Shown: positions 18,494 through 28,552 of the stretch, piece by piece
How positions within the stretch are numbered: position 1 is the stretch's first letter
Layout: the number at the start of each line of letters is the position of its first letter
DNA from: JAAXGI01 sp965215925
Lineage (GTDB): Bacteria; Gemmatimonadota; Gemmatimonadetes; Longimicrobiales; Gaopeijiaceae
Assembly (NCBI GenBank): GCA_965215925.1
Contig: CBDCEQ010000003.1
Span: 1,426,001 to 1,490,000 of the forward strand
Reading direction: 5' to 3'
Length of the DNA: 64,000 bases
The notes under the pieces: model-generated
Told to the model about the DNA's origin: nothing
Seen by the model: only the letters and a program-made list of their open reading frames with translations
The model's database searches: none
Translations under genes and position numbers: made by a program

Positions 18494-18622
18494 CGATCTT
18501 ATTCTCCATCGGGCTTGGATTGGATTGCAGGTCGCTTCTCACCATCGAGGCACCTCTCGCAGACCCCCCATTGGATCGACCGTTCCAACGAATCCCTCAC
18601 GAACTCCTCCACCCGGTATTTG

Positions 18623-20377
18623 CTAAGACCCCTCTCCTGAGCGCCGCTCCTCGATGATACGGCGATGTACTTCTGCATTCTCGACCCACGGTCGACGAGC
18701 AAAGTACGACTCCGTCATCTCCTTTACCTTGGGCGTCAGGATCACAACGGCGATAAGGTTGGGAATGATGGCCACGAAAAGGACGACGTCCGCCAGCACC
18801 CAGGCGACCGCGAGTGGTGCGACGGCCCCGAGGAAGTGCATGCAAACGAAAACGAACTTGTAGGGCAGGACGGCGCGTTCCCCAAAGAGATAGACAGCGC
18901 AGCGATCTCCGTAGTAACTCCAGGCAATGGCGGTGGAGACCGCAAAAAGCAGAACCGTCAATATCACGATGTAGTGCCCCCACTCCCCGGGGAGCCCCCG
19001 CTGGAACGCCATCATCGTAAGCGGCGCCCCGTTCTGCACTGCGTTCCCGAAGAGCGCGGCGTAGGCCGCGCCATCATCCGCGACCGCTTGGCTCTCGTCA
19101 GGGTAAATCGCGCCTGTAAACGCTAGGGTCTGGGCCGGGTCAGTGTAGAACGTATCCACCGCGACCTGATGCCACGCGAGACGCGGGACGCCGGCGCCGG
19201 AATCAACGGGCACACCGTTCTCGATTCGAATCGTCTCAGGTGATCCAAAGGAGACGGCCGTGCCGCCATCCAGAGCCTCCTCCACGAACCCCATGTCTCC
19301 GCTCGCCAGGTCGATCTCAGTCGGAAACCGATCGACCCAAGAAGACGTCATGATTATGACCAACGCCGTGATCGTACAGATCACAATCGTATCGATGAAG
19401 GGGCCCAGGAGTGCAACGACTCCCTCCGAAACGGGCTCGTCCGTTTGTGCCGCAGCGTGTGCGATTGGGGCAGAGCCCAGGCCAGCCTCGTTGGAAAAGA
19501 GACCTCTCCGTATTCCCCACACTGCGGTGACCAAGAAAACACCGACCCCCGTTCCAGCAATCCCGGCAGTCGGATTAAAGGCTTCCGTCACGATGAGAGA
19601 AAGGGACGGGATGAGCTGGTCTATGTTCAGCAATATGATCGTGAGCCCGCCAGCCACGTAGAGCGCCGCCATGGCAGGCGCGAGTACGCCCGTAACCCTG
19701 CCGATACGGGAAATTCCACCGATGATGACCGCCCCTACGATCAGGGCGGCGACCAAGCCACTTACCCAGGTCGGAATGCTCATCTGTGCCTGCAGCACAT
19801 CTGCGATCGTGTTCGCCTGGACTCCATTTCCGGCAAGGAATGAGCTAAATCCGAGACAGACGGCGAAGAAGATCGCCATCGGCTTCCAGCGCTTTCCAAG
19901 TCCGTGCTCGATGTAGTACATGGGTCCGCCGGACACGGTGCCCTTCCATGCCGGGTCGTCTGGGTGCCTTTCCGTCACGTCCCGGTATTCCATTGAAGCC
20001 GTGACCTCAACGTATTTCGTCGCCATCCCGAGGAAGCCCGTGACCCACATCCAGAAGAGTGCCCCAGGCCCCCCCCAGTGAAGCGCGACCGCTACGCCTG
20101 CGATATTCCCCACACCCACGGTCGCCGAGAGGGCCGTCGAGAGAGCCTGGAAGTGGGAGACATCGCCCGGCTCATTGGGATCGTCGTACCTCCCCGTAGC
20201 AACGGCCAAGCCGTGCCCGAAGCGTTTCAGTTGTACGAAGCCCAGGCGAAGAGTGAAGTAGGCTCCGGCTCCGGTCAGGATGAGGATCACCAGTGGAACG
20301 GTCTCGTCGCCGACCGGGATTCCAAACTCGAACACCCCGTATTCCAGGATGTCTACGATCCTCTGAATGAGCTCCAT
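18623..20377 (-). CDS. Alanine/glycine:cation symporter (AGCS family)
   Basis: This 584-residue membrane protein contains AGCS-type segments: LGMATKYVEVTASMEYRD, GTVSGGPMYYIEHGLG, NEAGLGSAPIAHAAAQTDEPVSEG and IAWSYYGDRCAVYLFG. It would import alanine or glycine with Na+ or H+. A region of about 100 residues between late transmembrane segments (around residues 345-450) has no obvious hydrophobic segment and makes the protein longer than the usual 450-550 residues. Confidence 0.93.
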   Translation of the reverse strand: MELIQRIVDILEYGVFEFGIPVGDETVPLVILILTGAGAYFTLRLGFVQLKRFGHGLAVATGRYDDPNEPGDVSHFQALSTALSATVGVGNIAGVAVALHWGGPGALFWMWVTGFLGMATKYVEVTASMEYRDVTERHPDDPAWKGTVSGGPMYYIEHGLGKRWKPMAIFFAVCLGFSSFLAGNGVQANTIADVLQAQMSIPTWVSGLVAALIVGAVIIGGISRIGRVTGVLAPAMAALYVAGGLTIILLNIDQLIPSLSLIVTEAFNPTAGIAGTGVGVFLVTAVWGIRRGLFSNEAGLGSAPIAHAAAQTDEPVSEGVVALLGPFIDTIVICTITALVIIMTSSWVDRFPTEIDLASGDMGFVEEALDGGTAVSFGSPETIRIENGVPVDSGAGVPRLAWHQVAVDTFYTDPAQTLAFTGAIYPDESQAVADDGAAYAALFGNAVQNGAPLTMMAFQRGLPGEWGHYIVILTVLLFAVSTAIAWSYYGDRCAVYLFGERAVLPYKFVFVCMHFLGAVAPLAVAWVLADVVLFVAIIPNLIAVVILTPKVKEMTESYFARRPWVENAEVHRRIIEERRSGEGS

Positions 20378-20413
20378 TACGTGCCCCGTGTCTTGTCGGT
20401 GGGTGGTGCGTAA

Positions 20414-20446
20414 GCGGCCGCCTCCATCTTGCGAGAGGGCGGCCGC
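20414..20446 (-). terminator. GC-rich hairpin after the desaturase gene
   Basis: GCGGCCGCC (20414-20422) pairs perfectly with GGCGGCCGC (20438-20446). It lies between the desaturase stop and the symporter start. There is no clear T-run, so it may be a weak terminator or a processing hairpin. Confidence 0.4.
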
Positions 20447-20504
20447 CTGGCCGGTGCCAACCTGCGCGCCCCGGGAGGTCTATTCCCACGGGGCTGTACG
20501 GTTC

Positions 20505-21737
20505 CTACACTACGCCCAGACGCAACTCCGGTCCCAACTGGAGGAAGACCTTGTCTAGGATGATCTCCCGCGCCCTCTCCGCGATCTCATCCAAGGACGG
20601 CGAATCCCGATACTGTTCTGCGATCCGACCGCGAAGCTCGTCTATGGAGGGAAGTTCAGGGAGATGTAGCTCCCTAATGTGATCCCAGACCTCCTCACTT
20701 CGCTTGTGGAGCTGAGCGGTGGCAGTCTCCCGCGTCGTCTGTAGCTTTGCGGACAGCTCAGCCAAACCGGGCCGCTGGTTCCATACGGCGGTCAGGTCTC
20801 GAGCAAGGGCGTCTGCCGGGAACGTGTCAGCCAGCTCCCTTGCGGCCTGCTCGATGACCTTCCGGCGCAAGCGGCGCTCCCCCGCGACTACGGACGCGGG
20901 TGGCGCGCGAAGATCCCAGACGAGGCCCGTCCAGGAAAGGGCCTTGAGGAGGTAATACGCGATGTCGATCTCCCACCAGAAGAAGCCCTGACGCGTGGAA
21001 CTCTGGTAATGGTGGTGGTTGTTGTGCCACCCTTCTCCCAGAGTGATCAGCGCGAGCCACCAATTGTTCTTCGAGTCGTCGGCGGTGACATAGCGTTGGT
21101 TGCCTACGACGTGTGCAACCGAATTGATGGAGAAGGTGCCATGGTAGAGGATCACAGTACTCAGGAAGAAGCCAACGAACAGCCCGGTCCACCCGGCGGC
21201 TATGAAACAGCCGACCCCCAGCAGAAAAGCAGGAAAATAGGGGTGACGATTGAGCCAGCGAAGCTCAGGGTATTTGGCGAAGTCTTGGATCGTTGAGTAA
21301 TCCACCTTCGACTTTTTCTTGGAAAAGACCCACCCGACGTGCGAAAAAAAGAAGCCGGTATGTCTTGGCGAGTGGACGTCGAGAGGGGTATCCGAATGAA
21401 GGTGGTGACGTCGATGGATTGCGGCCCACCAAAGCACGCCGCGCTGCGCGCACGTCTGGCCCATGAACGCCAGCACGAACTGGAAGGCGCGGCTGGTCTT
21501 ATACGAACGGTGGGAAAAGTAGCGATGAAACCCCGATGTCAGCGCCCCCATCCTTATGAAATAGAGCGAGACACACATGATAACAGTGGCGGTCGTGAAC
21601 CCAGTCCAGAGGACTCCGAACGCGGCAAGGTGAATCAGCGCAAAGGGAATCGCCTCAGGGTACACGATATCACTGTGGGGCTCATCATCGTGCCCAACTC
21701 CATCAGTGTGGCCAGTGGCCTGGGCCTCAAGAGACAC
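20505..21737 (-). CDS. Acyl-CoA/acyl-lipid delta-9-type fatty acid desaturase
   Basis: This 410-residue membrane enzyme has the three desaturase His boxes: HRYFSHR, HRRHHLHSD and HNNHHHY, plus GEGWHNNHHH just before the last. These bind a di-iron centre that introduces a cis double bond in acyl chains. Several hydrophobic segments lie before and between the boxes. The C-terminal 130 residues are charged, helical and outside the core family, possibly a regulatory extension. It lies downstream of infA on the same strand. Confidence 0.93.
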   Translation of the reverse strand: MSLEAQATGHTDGVGHDDEPHSDIVYPEAIPFALIHLAAFGVLWTGFTTATVIMCVSLYFIRMGALTSGFHRYFSHRSYKTSRAFQFVLAFMGQTCAQRGVLWWAAIHRRHHLHSDTPLDVHSPRHTGFFFSHVGWVFSKKKSKVDYSTIQDFAKYPELRWLNRHPYFPAFLLGVGCFIAAGWTGLFVGFFLSTVILYHGTFSINSVAHVVGNQRYVTADDSKNNWWLALITLGEGWHNNHHHYQSSTRQGFFWWEIDIAYYLLKALSWTGLVWDLRAPPASVVAGERRLRRKVIEQAARELADTFPADALARDLTAVWNQRPGLAELSAKLQTTRETATAQLHKRSEEVWDHIRELHLPELPSIDELRGRIAEQYRDSPSLDEIAERAREIILDKVFLQLGPELRLGVV

Positions 21738-21790
21738 GTATCGACCTCCTGAACAGGGGAAACCTTCCGAATTCGGGTGGGGGCGCGTTA

Positions 21791-22006
21791 CTACTTGTAG
21801 CGATAGGTAATCCGACCACGACTTAGGTCGTAGGGTGACATCTCGACCTTGACGCGGTCTCCTTCGAGGACGCGGATGTAGAACTTCCTCATCTTCCCTG
21901 ACAGATAGGCCAGGATCCTATGACCGTTCTCCAACTCCACTCGAAAGTTGGCATTGGGAAGAACTTCAGCGACAGTCCCCTCGACTTCAATGGCGTCGTT
22001 CGCCAC
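21791..22006 (-). CDS. infA: Translation initiation factor IF-1
   Basis: This 71-residue OB-fold protein shows IEVEGTVAEVLPNANFRVEL, GHRILAYLSGKMRKFYIRVLEGDRV and VEMSPYDLSRGRITYRYK, the diagnostic IF-1 pattern at its standard length. It binds the ribosomal A site during initiation. It is separate here from a ribosomal-protein operon. Confidence 0.97.
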   Translation of the reverse strand: MANDAIEVEGTVAEVLPNANFRVELENGHRILAYLSGKMRKFYIRVLEGDRVKVEMSPYDLSRGRITYRYK

Positions 22007-22163
22007 ACACGTCTCCTCGCCATTCGTGGCGTTTTGGACTCAGTACATCCGCTACCCGGAACCTGATAGCGTATCCTGGTAGCATAACAAGGTAATGAAG
22101 CGCAACCCTTCACGAAAACGCACCGGATGATCGGGACACACCCGGAGGCAATGGAGTTCCAAG

Positions 22164-22436
22164 ATGAAACCGTCAATGATCGGAATCGTGGCAGTCGCCG
22201 CTATGGCGTTCATGGGGGCTGTCGTGTGGAGTACCCTCCAGGGCACTGAAGTGGAGTGCGAGGTGTGTCTCGTCTTCGAAGGGGAGGAGACCTGTCGTCT
22301 GGGTCGCGGCGCCTCAGAAGTCGAGGCGCTGGCTGCGGCTCATCAGAGCGCTTGCGGCGGAAACACTTCGGGGATGGCCGAAAGTATCGCCTGCATGAAT
22401 CTTTTGCCTGAACGCTCAACCTGCCCCGCGAACTGA
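22164..22436 (+). CDS. Small secreted or membrane-anchored protein with six Cys
   Basis: This 90-residue protein begins MKPSMIGIVAVAAMAFMGAVVW, an N-terminal signal or anchor helix, followed by an acidic domain with six Cys (in ECEVC, ETCRL, SACGG, IACMN and STCPA), enough for three disulfides if exported. A GGAG sequence lies before the ATG. It is convergent with the psd gene and divergent from infA. No family is recognised. Confidence 0.65.
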   Translation: MKPSMIGIVAVAAMAFMGAVVWSTLQGTEVECEVCLVFEGEETCRLGRGASEVEALAAAHQSACGGNTSGMAESIACMNLLPERSTCPAN

Positions 22437-22462
22437 CCTGGGTCCGGCGCGTTCCGGGGGAC

Positions 22463-23383
22463 CTATGCACGCCCAGGTCCTGGAGGAGGGCGAAGGATCC
22501 GCGCTCCGAGAAGGGGAGTCCCGATGCGAATCTCCGATCCTGACTGCAACGAAGGATGGAGCGTGAGCACCGAGCCATCCCTGGGACTCACAAGTAGGAT
22601 GACGGTCGAGCCAAGGTGGAACGTCATGAGCGGGTCGCCCGGCTCGAGTGATAGCGGCGGATCGTAAAACTGAGTCGCAGGTTCGCGGGGCGTGCGGAGA
22701 TTGGTCACGCCCTGGTAAACGCCGGCGTCCCGGTCAGGATCAAAATCTGATGAGATGCTGCCGACGTTGTATGCGCCGACTGCAACAACAGCCAGATCCA
22801 CTAGATCCGCCTGCAATAGGGTGACCATCCGCTCGTTCGCCGAGAGTAAGCCCGGCAGCAAACGCAGGGCAGAAGGGTTCACCGGAAGAAGCCGTCCGGG
22901 CACCACTCGGGATGCATGGAGCCCTGCGGCACACGGCGCATGCACTCTATGATAGTGCCGTGGACTGAGGTAAATCGTCAGAAACAGCCCACTTCGAAAC
23001 GGCTCAGCTTCGGTATCGTCGTCTAGTAGATCACGAACCCTGTACGAGATCCCTTTCGCTTGAAGAGCTGTGCCTTGGTCCAGTTGGCCGAACGTGCCCA
23101 GCACCCCATCGGCAGGGCTCGCCAGAACTCGGCGATCCCCGGGCCAGTCCCGCACACCCTCCCGATGCCGGCGGACAAAAAACGCGGACAGGGATGGATA
23201 GTCTTCCGGTGGACTCTCGGCCTCGGTCAGGTCCACGTGGAATACCGTGGCAAACCCGCAGTTGATTCTGGATTGGATGATCGAAGGAAACTGCAAGCGA
23301 GAAACCCGCCCCCAAAACCGCGAGAGGAGCCGTTGGGGGAGAATACGAAGCAGGGGAAGGAGCGCCCGCCACAGCGGAGGCAC
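22463..23383 (-). CDS. psd: Phosphatidylserine decarboxylase
   Basis: A protein of about 306 residues with SLSAFFVRR, LASPADGVLG, IYLSPRHYHRVHAP and, near the C-terminus, FHLGSTVILL, which holds the LGST self-cleavage site that makes the pyruvoyl cofactor. It converts phosphatidylserine to phosphatidylethanolamine at the membrane. The open frame extends well upstream over the metal-binding gene; GTG at 23383, about 15 bases after AGGAGG, gives the normal length and is preferred. Confidence 0.93.
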   Translation of the reverse strand: MPPLWRALLPLLRILPQRLLSRFWGRVSRLQFPSIIQSRINCGFATVFHVDLTEAESPPEDYPSLSAFFVRRHREGVRDWPGDRRVLASPADGVLGTFGQLDQGTALQAKGISYRVRDLLDDDTEAEPFRSGLFLTIYLSPRHYHRVHAPCAAGLHASRVVPGRLLPVNPSALRLLPGLLSANERMVTLLQADLVDLAVVAVGAYNVGSISSDFDPDRDAGVYQGVTNLRTPREPATQFYDPPLSLEPGDPLMTFHLGSTVILLVSPRDGSVLTLHPSLQSGSEIRIGTPLLGARILRPPPGPGRA

Positions 23384-23441
23384 GCCAGGACCGGGTCCAC
23401 CTCCTGCAGGAGAAAACAAGCGGGTCTGTCGCCTCTTCGGA

Positions 23442-23642
23442 CTAGTCTGCGGTGTAGCCTGCCGAACGGATCGCCGCAAGCGCTGTGTCTCGAGCTCCCT
23501 CACCGGGCTCGAGTGAGACCACAACTTCACCGATCTCCACAGACTCGATTCCAACGCCCGCCTGTTCCAGGAGGGCCTCACGTACCCGGGCAACGCAATG
23601 CTGGCAGCTCATGCCCTGAACTTTGATCCGTTCGGTCTTCAC
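23442..23642 (-). CDS. Heavy-metal-associated domain protein (CopZ-like)
   Basis: This 66-residue single HMA domain has the metal-binding motif GMSCQHC near residues 10-16 and a ferredoxin-like beta-alpha-beta pattern ending RSAGYTAD. Such proteins bind Cu(I) or another soft metal and pass it to a transporter. No copper ATPase is present in the window. Confidence 0.9.
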   Translation of the reverse strand: MKTERIKVQGMSCQHCVARVREALLEQAGVGIESVEIGEVVVSLEPGEGARDTALAAIRSAGYTAD

Positions 23643-23843
23643 GATCTCGTCCTTAATTGGGGTCTGACATCGACGGACATCTGGACCTCACGTTCCGGGA
23701 GACTCTGGAAAGCGGTGAACCCCCGATCGCCGGGTAAGGGTCCCGGCCATCCCACTTCGGGTGGAGCCTCGAGTCTCTGGGAGTGTACGTGACTATCAGG
23801 GATTCGCCGAGGCGGTCCTGCCCGAATCAGAGGAGAGGTCACC

Positions 23844-25378
23844 ATGCGGCGGTCCCCACGCGCTCCTGCCATTCTACTGTCCCTTTCGATCCTCCTCGTT
23901 TGGGCGTCTCCTGCAGCGGTGCGGGCACAGTTGCCCTCCAGCTCACTGCAGGTAGCCGTTGAATCGATTACCGGCGAAACGATGCTTGGGCACCTCGGAG
24001 TGCTGGCGTCGGATGAGCTCGAAGGCAGGGACACCCCCAGTGAGGGTCTCGAGACCGCGGCGACATACCTTGCAGACAAGCACCGGAGCTATGGACTCGA
24101 CCCCGCGGGCCAGGGTGACACTTTCTTTCAGAGATACCCCTTCGGCCTCATGGGGCCTGATCCTGACAATGCCGAGGTGACCTTCGTTGGGCCGGCGGGT
24201 CGGGCTGGGGTACGGATCGGGCGGGACGCCTTCGTAGATGGCGGTTCCGACTCGCCGCTGGACGCCCCGCTCACCTTCGTGAGACTTGCGAGTACGCCGA
24301 CGCCCATTCCCGGCTCAATGGAGGGAGAGGTTGCAGTATTTTCTCTTCCAGGTGATTGGGGACAAAGCATGTGGTTGACGTCCCTGGAGCAGGCCGGTTT
24401 CGCCCGTGCATCCGGCGCGATCGCGATCGTACACGTACTCGATTCGGAGTTCGAGGCTTCTGCGATCGCTCAACTTGGCTCATCGCTTTCACAACCCACA
24501 TGGAGGCTTGGAGGTGACGCGTCGCTCCCCCGGATTTTCGTGCGGGGTCGAGCAATGGAAGAGGCGATGCCTCGAGGAGCCGTTCCCTGGGCTGCTTCCA
24601 GCTCGCCGCCGACATCGACCACCCAGCAACCGATCTCTGGATCTACCCTCCAAGCAACCCTCTCCTTCAACGTCGTGCGTGACGCCACACCGCCGAACGT
24701 TCTAGCGGAGATCCCAGGCCGCGACCCGCAGCTGAAAGGCGAATACATCGTCCTTAGCGCTCATTTCGATCACGTCGGGGTCGGCCGGCCCGTGGGGGGA
24801 GATTCGATCTACAATGGAGCCGACGACAATGGCTCGGGGACCTCAGCGCTCCTGGAGGTAGCTCGCGTACTTTCGAGTCTCCCAGAGGCGGAACGACCTC
24901 GTCGAACCATCCTCTTCGCACATGTTAGCGGCGAGGAGAAGGGGCTCCTTGGCTCGGAGTGGTGGGTCGACCATCCAACACGGACATGATAGGGGGCGAT
25001 ACCCACCGCGACACGATCGCGGTCCTCGGGAACGAGTACTCCTCGCTTGGGGGGGTGATCTTTGGTATTAGCCGAGACCGGCCGGAGCTACGACTATCCA
25101 CCGTCTCAGACCTTTGGCCGGAAGAAGGCCTCTTCTTCCGGTCCGACCAGTTCAACTTCATGCGGGAAGAGATCCCTTCTCTTTTCCTCTTTGCTGGACT
25201 CCATAGGTGCTATCACCGCCCTTGTGACGATCTCAGCTTCGTCGACTCTGAGAAAGCATCGCGGGTGGCTCGTCTTTTGGCGTACACCGCGATGGAAATC
25301 GCGAACTCCGATTCACGGCCGAAATGGAATGCGCCTGGCCTGGCGGAAGTACGGCGAAGGATCTCAGGAGGTGAGTGA
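23844..25378 (+). pseudogene. M28-family metallopeptidase with an internal deletion/frameshift
   Basis: The first frame (23844-24989) has a signal peptide, a PA-like insert, LSAHFDHVG (Zn His and Asp), YNGADDNGSG and SGEEKGLLGSEWW. It stops at 24989. The second frame (to 25378) continues SNTDMIGG (Zn Asp) and CYHRPCDD (last Zn His). In the intact relative at 58055-59383 about 24 residues separate GLLGS from DMIG; here only about 12 do, so roughly 35-40 bases appear deleted together with the frame change near 24975-24985. All metal ligands survive but in two frames. Confidence 0.82.
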
Positions 25379-28300
25379 GATAGGTTGGACGACGCCGGCC
25401 GGCACGAATGCCAGAAGTCCTTCCACCTGATCTGGTCGGGTGCCCTCCATGCTAGCGAAGGCCCGCAAGTAGGCCTCGAGCTGCGGCCGGTACCGCTCTG
25501 TCGCCCTTGCCAACCCGTCAGGATCGGCGGAATCGAGGGCATCAGTCTTCCAGTCCACGATGACGATCTTGACCCCAGCTTGGTCGGGAATGTACAGGAC
25601 ACGGTCCACTCTTCCCTCGACGATTCCGTCACCGTCGCGACTCATGAACGGCAATTCCCGTTCGACCCTCGTGCCAGGCGGAAACGCCTCGCTGGCGAGC
25701 AGTCGGCGGATCTCGACGGATCGGACCCATTCGTGGAATGATGTCAGGAGATCAGGTGCGTGGCTCATATGAGGGACGCGCTCCCGGGCCATCGAGAGAA
25801 GCTCCTGGTCGGTCGGGAGTCCGCTCTCGAACCAGTGGATTGCGGCAAGCCACTCATGGATCACGATCCCACGATCCTTGGACAGCCAGGCCGCAGGGTC
25901 GAGCAGGCTCTTGAACTGGGCCCGGCTCTGCCTTTGGAAGTCCGAGGGGGCACGGTGTGGCACCATCCTGTGTCCTGGAGAGGCCTCCAGCGAAAGTCTT
26001 CCAGGCCTTGCATCGGACGGCGTCGTCGGGGTGGGCTCGATAGTCGTGAATTTCCCCTCGGTCGCAGGAGCACTCCACCAGTCTTGATGGCCTTCATCGA
26101 AGAGCACGCTGCCGGGTTCGGCTTTGACGCCCGGAGCGAGCGCACTGCGTAAGACCCTAGCGCCAGTCCGCGGCATCGATTTCCCGGATCGATCAGGGGT
26201 CACGTAGACGTAGACCGCGTGTCGGGCCCGGGTCAGCCCAACGTAGAGAGTGCTGAGGCCGTCCCGAAGCTCGGATTCTCTTTCTTGAGCGACGGCCTCC
26301 GTCAGCTCGGGGAAGAGGGGAAGGAGTTCCTGCTTGATTCGAGGGAGGACGCGTTGGACAGACCCTACCCCACCCTGCCTCAACACTACATAGGGCGCGG
26401 TTCGATCCTCAGAAAACGACAGCCCGTCCAGGTCTGGCAGAACCACGGCATCGAACTCCAGGCCCTTCGCCCGGTGGATGGTCATGACACGTACCGCTGC
26501 ACTGGCGGGGTCCTCGGCTCGCGCGGCCTCAGCCGCAGCGACGAAATCGGACGGACGACTGGTCGCGCGGTCGCCCCAGCGAAAGGCGAGCTCGGAGAGC
26601 TGCCGAAGCCTCCGTCTGTCGCGGTCCGACACGTGCACTGCTAGCTCGCGGGCCCAGCCGGAGATTACCCGCCCGTACCCGTCGCTCAGGAGTCGCTTCC
26701 GAAGGTATCGGATCCGATCGATCCGTTCTTCCTCGCTCGACCGGTCCTCAGCCGTCATTCCCAAGAGTGAACCTATGGCGGTCTTCTCGACGATATGGCG
26801 AGCGACCGTGTCGCCGGGATGGTCTACCATCCTGAGGAGAGCCAGAACGCAAACCACTGGCGCAGAATCAGCCACAGGGACTCCGCCTTCTTCGCTTGCA
26901 TCGATTTGTAGCTGCTTCAAGCTCTCGAAGATGTGCGCGGCACTTCGGTTCGTCCGCGTGAGAATTCCAATCGTTGCGCCGGGGGCCGCCAGGTGGAGTT
27001 GAGCAACCTCGGCTGCTGCATACGAGAGAAGGTTCGGCCGGAAAGCGGCGCGAGTGCCGCCTTCATCAGCCACGCCCGCCTGAAGGCGGACGTATCCGAG
27101 CAGATTCCGAGCAGCGTCGTGCGACTCGAAGGTCCGCCCCCACTTCCGTACAGCATCCTCCTCCCCTGCGAGGATCTCATTGCTGGCGATTCCCTCGAAG
27201 ACTCGGTTCACAGTGTTCAGAACCACCGAAGACGAACGCCAGCTCTTCGACATCCACTCGGGCCTTAGTTCCAGATCGTCTTGAATGTCGTCGAGGATTC
27301 GCGGCTCGCCCCCTCTCCCCCCGTAGATCGACTGCTTCGGATCGGCGACGATGAACAGCACGCCGTCTCTGTCTGGACGGACATCGGCGAGGCGAGACAA
27401 GGCTGCCCACTGGACGGTAGAGGTATCCTGGAATTCGTCCAGGAGAACGTGCCGGGGGCGTCCGTCGAGCCGGTATGCGACAGCGGCGGGCTGCGTGACG
27501 CGGGAAAGTCGTGAAACCAAGTGAGTGATGTCGTCGAAGTGGTAGAGCCTATCCTCCCGTTCGATACGCGCGAGTTCTCGGTCGTATTCTGGAAGGAAGC
27601 GACCGAAGGCCCTAATACGTCTCCGGTGCCCGACGATGAGAGCGTCCCTTGCGACTCGAATCAGGGGCACATACGCCTCTCGAAACGAGTCAGAGATTGG
27701 ACGGCCGGCGTACGTGTCCTCACCCGCGATGATCGTCTTGGCCAGCCCGACGGTTAGGAACCGTATCCAGTCGCGTTCTCGCAGGGCCAGGGTCGCCTGA
27801 TTTCGTGCGTTCGCCCAGACTCGGTCTGCATCTCCCTTTGCCGTCTTGGGGATTTCGATCCTCGCGAGCCGACCGATCAATGGGGCAATTTCTTCTGGCT
27901 CGGTCTCCGGCTTCAAGCCGGCGTCTCCTGGCCACCCCCATGGATCGGTGGCTTGGGGGTCCAGCTCCCTGAATACGTCGTGGAGCTGGGTGACTCCCGA
28001 CATGAGCGAGCTGAGAACAGCTCGGTCCGCCGTACCGATCCCGATGTCTCTCGCGAGTTCCGCACGGAGTCCGGGCGTAACCTTGGTTAGGGCGGCCTCT
28101 ACGGCCTTCGCCCGGAGTCGACGACGGTCCAGATCCTCCGCGATCTCCCAACCACGCGGGAGCCCGACCTCAAGCCCGAAAGCCCGAGCGATCCCGTGGA
28201 AGTAGGCATCCAGCGTGAGAATCTGGAGTCGATGGAGATAGCCTATTGTCTCGGAGAGGATCTCCGAGCACACCTGGGGTGTGAGTCGATCCGAGGAACC

Positions 28301-28552
28301 CCCCTCAGCCAACGAATCAGCTAATTCCTGAGCCTTGTTCGGATCCTCAGCTCCCTCCGCGAGTCGGACGAGCACCCGATCGATGATCTCCCGAGCTGCT
28401 TTTCGCGTGAACGTCGCAGCGAGAATATCCTGAGGTGCTTCTTCGGATGCGAGGAGGCTGATCAGGCGTGAAGAAAGGCGGAAGGTCTTCCCGGAACCGG
28501 CCGAAGCAAGGAGTAGCTCCAGGGATCTGTGCCCGACCGACCTGTCAGTCAT
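25364..28552 (-). CDS. AddA/RecB-like helicase-nuclease
   Basis: A UvrD-type helicase of about 1062 residues: Walker A ASAGSGKTFRL near the N-terminus, TFTRKAARE (motif Ia), LLDEFQDTSTVQW (motif II), VMTIHRAKGLEFDAVVLP (motif V region) and LYVGLTRARHAVYVY (motif VI). A C-terminal PD-(D/E)xK nuclease has GRVDRVLYI and IVDWKTDAL. This is the layout of AddA. The start at 28552 is chosen because ATGACTGA overlaps the stop of the AddB-like gene; the frame continues to 28597. It processes double-strand breaks for RecA. Its 3' end overlaps the M28 gene tail by 15 bases, convergently. Confidence 0.9.
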   Translation of the reverse strand: MTDRSVGHRSLELLLASAGSGKTFRLSSRLISLLASEEAPQDILAATFTRKAAREIIDRVLVRLAEGAEDPNKAQELADSLAEGGSSDRLTPQVCSEILSETIGYLHRLQILTLDAYFHGIARAFGLEVGLPRGWEIAEDLDRRRLRAKAVEAALTKVTPGLRAELARDIGIGTADRAVLSSLMSGVTQLHDVFRELDPQATDPWGWPGDAGLKPETEPEEIAPLIGRLARIEIPKTAKGDADRVWANARNQATLALRERDWIRFLTVGLAKTIIAGEDTYAGRPISDSFREAYVPLIRVARDALIVGHRRRIRAFGRFLPEYDRELARIEREDRLYHFDDITHLVSRLSRVTQPAAVAYRLDGRPRHVLLDEFQDTSTVQWAALSRLADVRPDRDGVLFIVADPKQSIYGGRGGEPRILDDIQDDLELRPEWMSKSWRSSSVVLNTVNRVFEGIASNEILAGEEDAVRKWGRTFESHDAARNLLGYVRLQAGVADEGGTRAAFRPNLLSYAAAEVAQLHLAAPGATIGILTRTNRSAAHIFESLKQLQIDASEEGGVPVADSAPVVCVLALLRMVDHPGDTVARHIVEKTAIGSLLGMTAEDRSSEEERIDRIRYLRKRLLSDGYGRVISGWARELAVHVSDRDRRRLRQLSELAFRWGDRATSRPSDFVAAAEAARAEDPASAAVRVMTIHRAKGLEFDAVVLPDLDGLSFSEDRTAPYVVLRQGGVGSVQRVLPRIKQELLPLFPELTEAVAQERESELRDGLSTLYVGLTRARHAVYVYVTPDRSGKSMPRTGARVLRSALAPGVKAEPGSVLFDEGHQDWWSAPATEGKFTTIEPTPTTPSDARPGRLSLEASPGHRMVPHRAPSDFQRQSRAQFKSLLDPAAWLSKDRGIVIHEWLAAIHWFESGLPTDQELLSMARERVPHMSHAPDLLTSFHEWVRSVEIRRLLASEAFPPGTRVERELPFMSRDGDGIVEGRVDRVLYIPDQAGVKIVIVDWKTDALDSADPDGLARATERYRPQLEAYLRAFASMEGTRPDQVEGLLAFVPAGVVQPISLTS

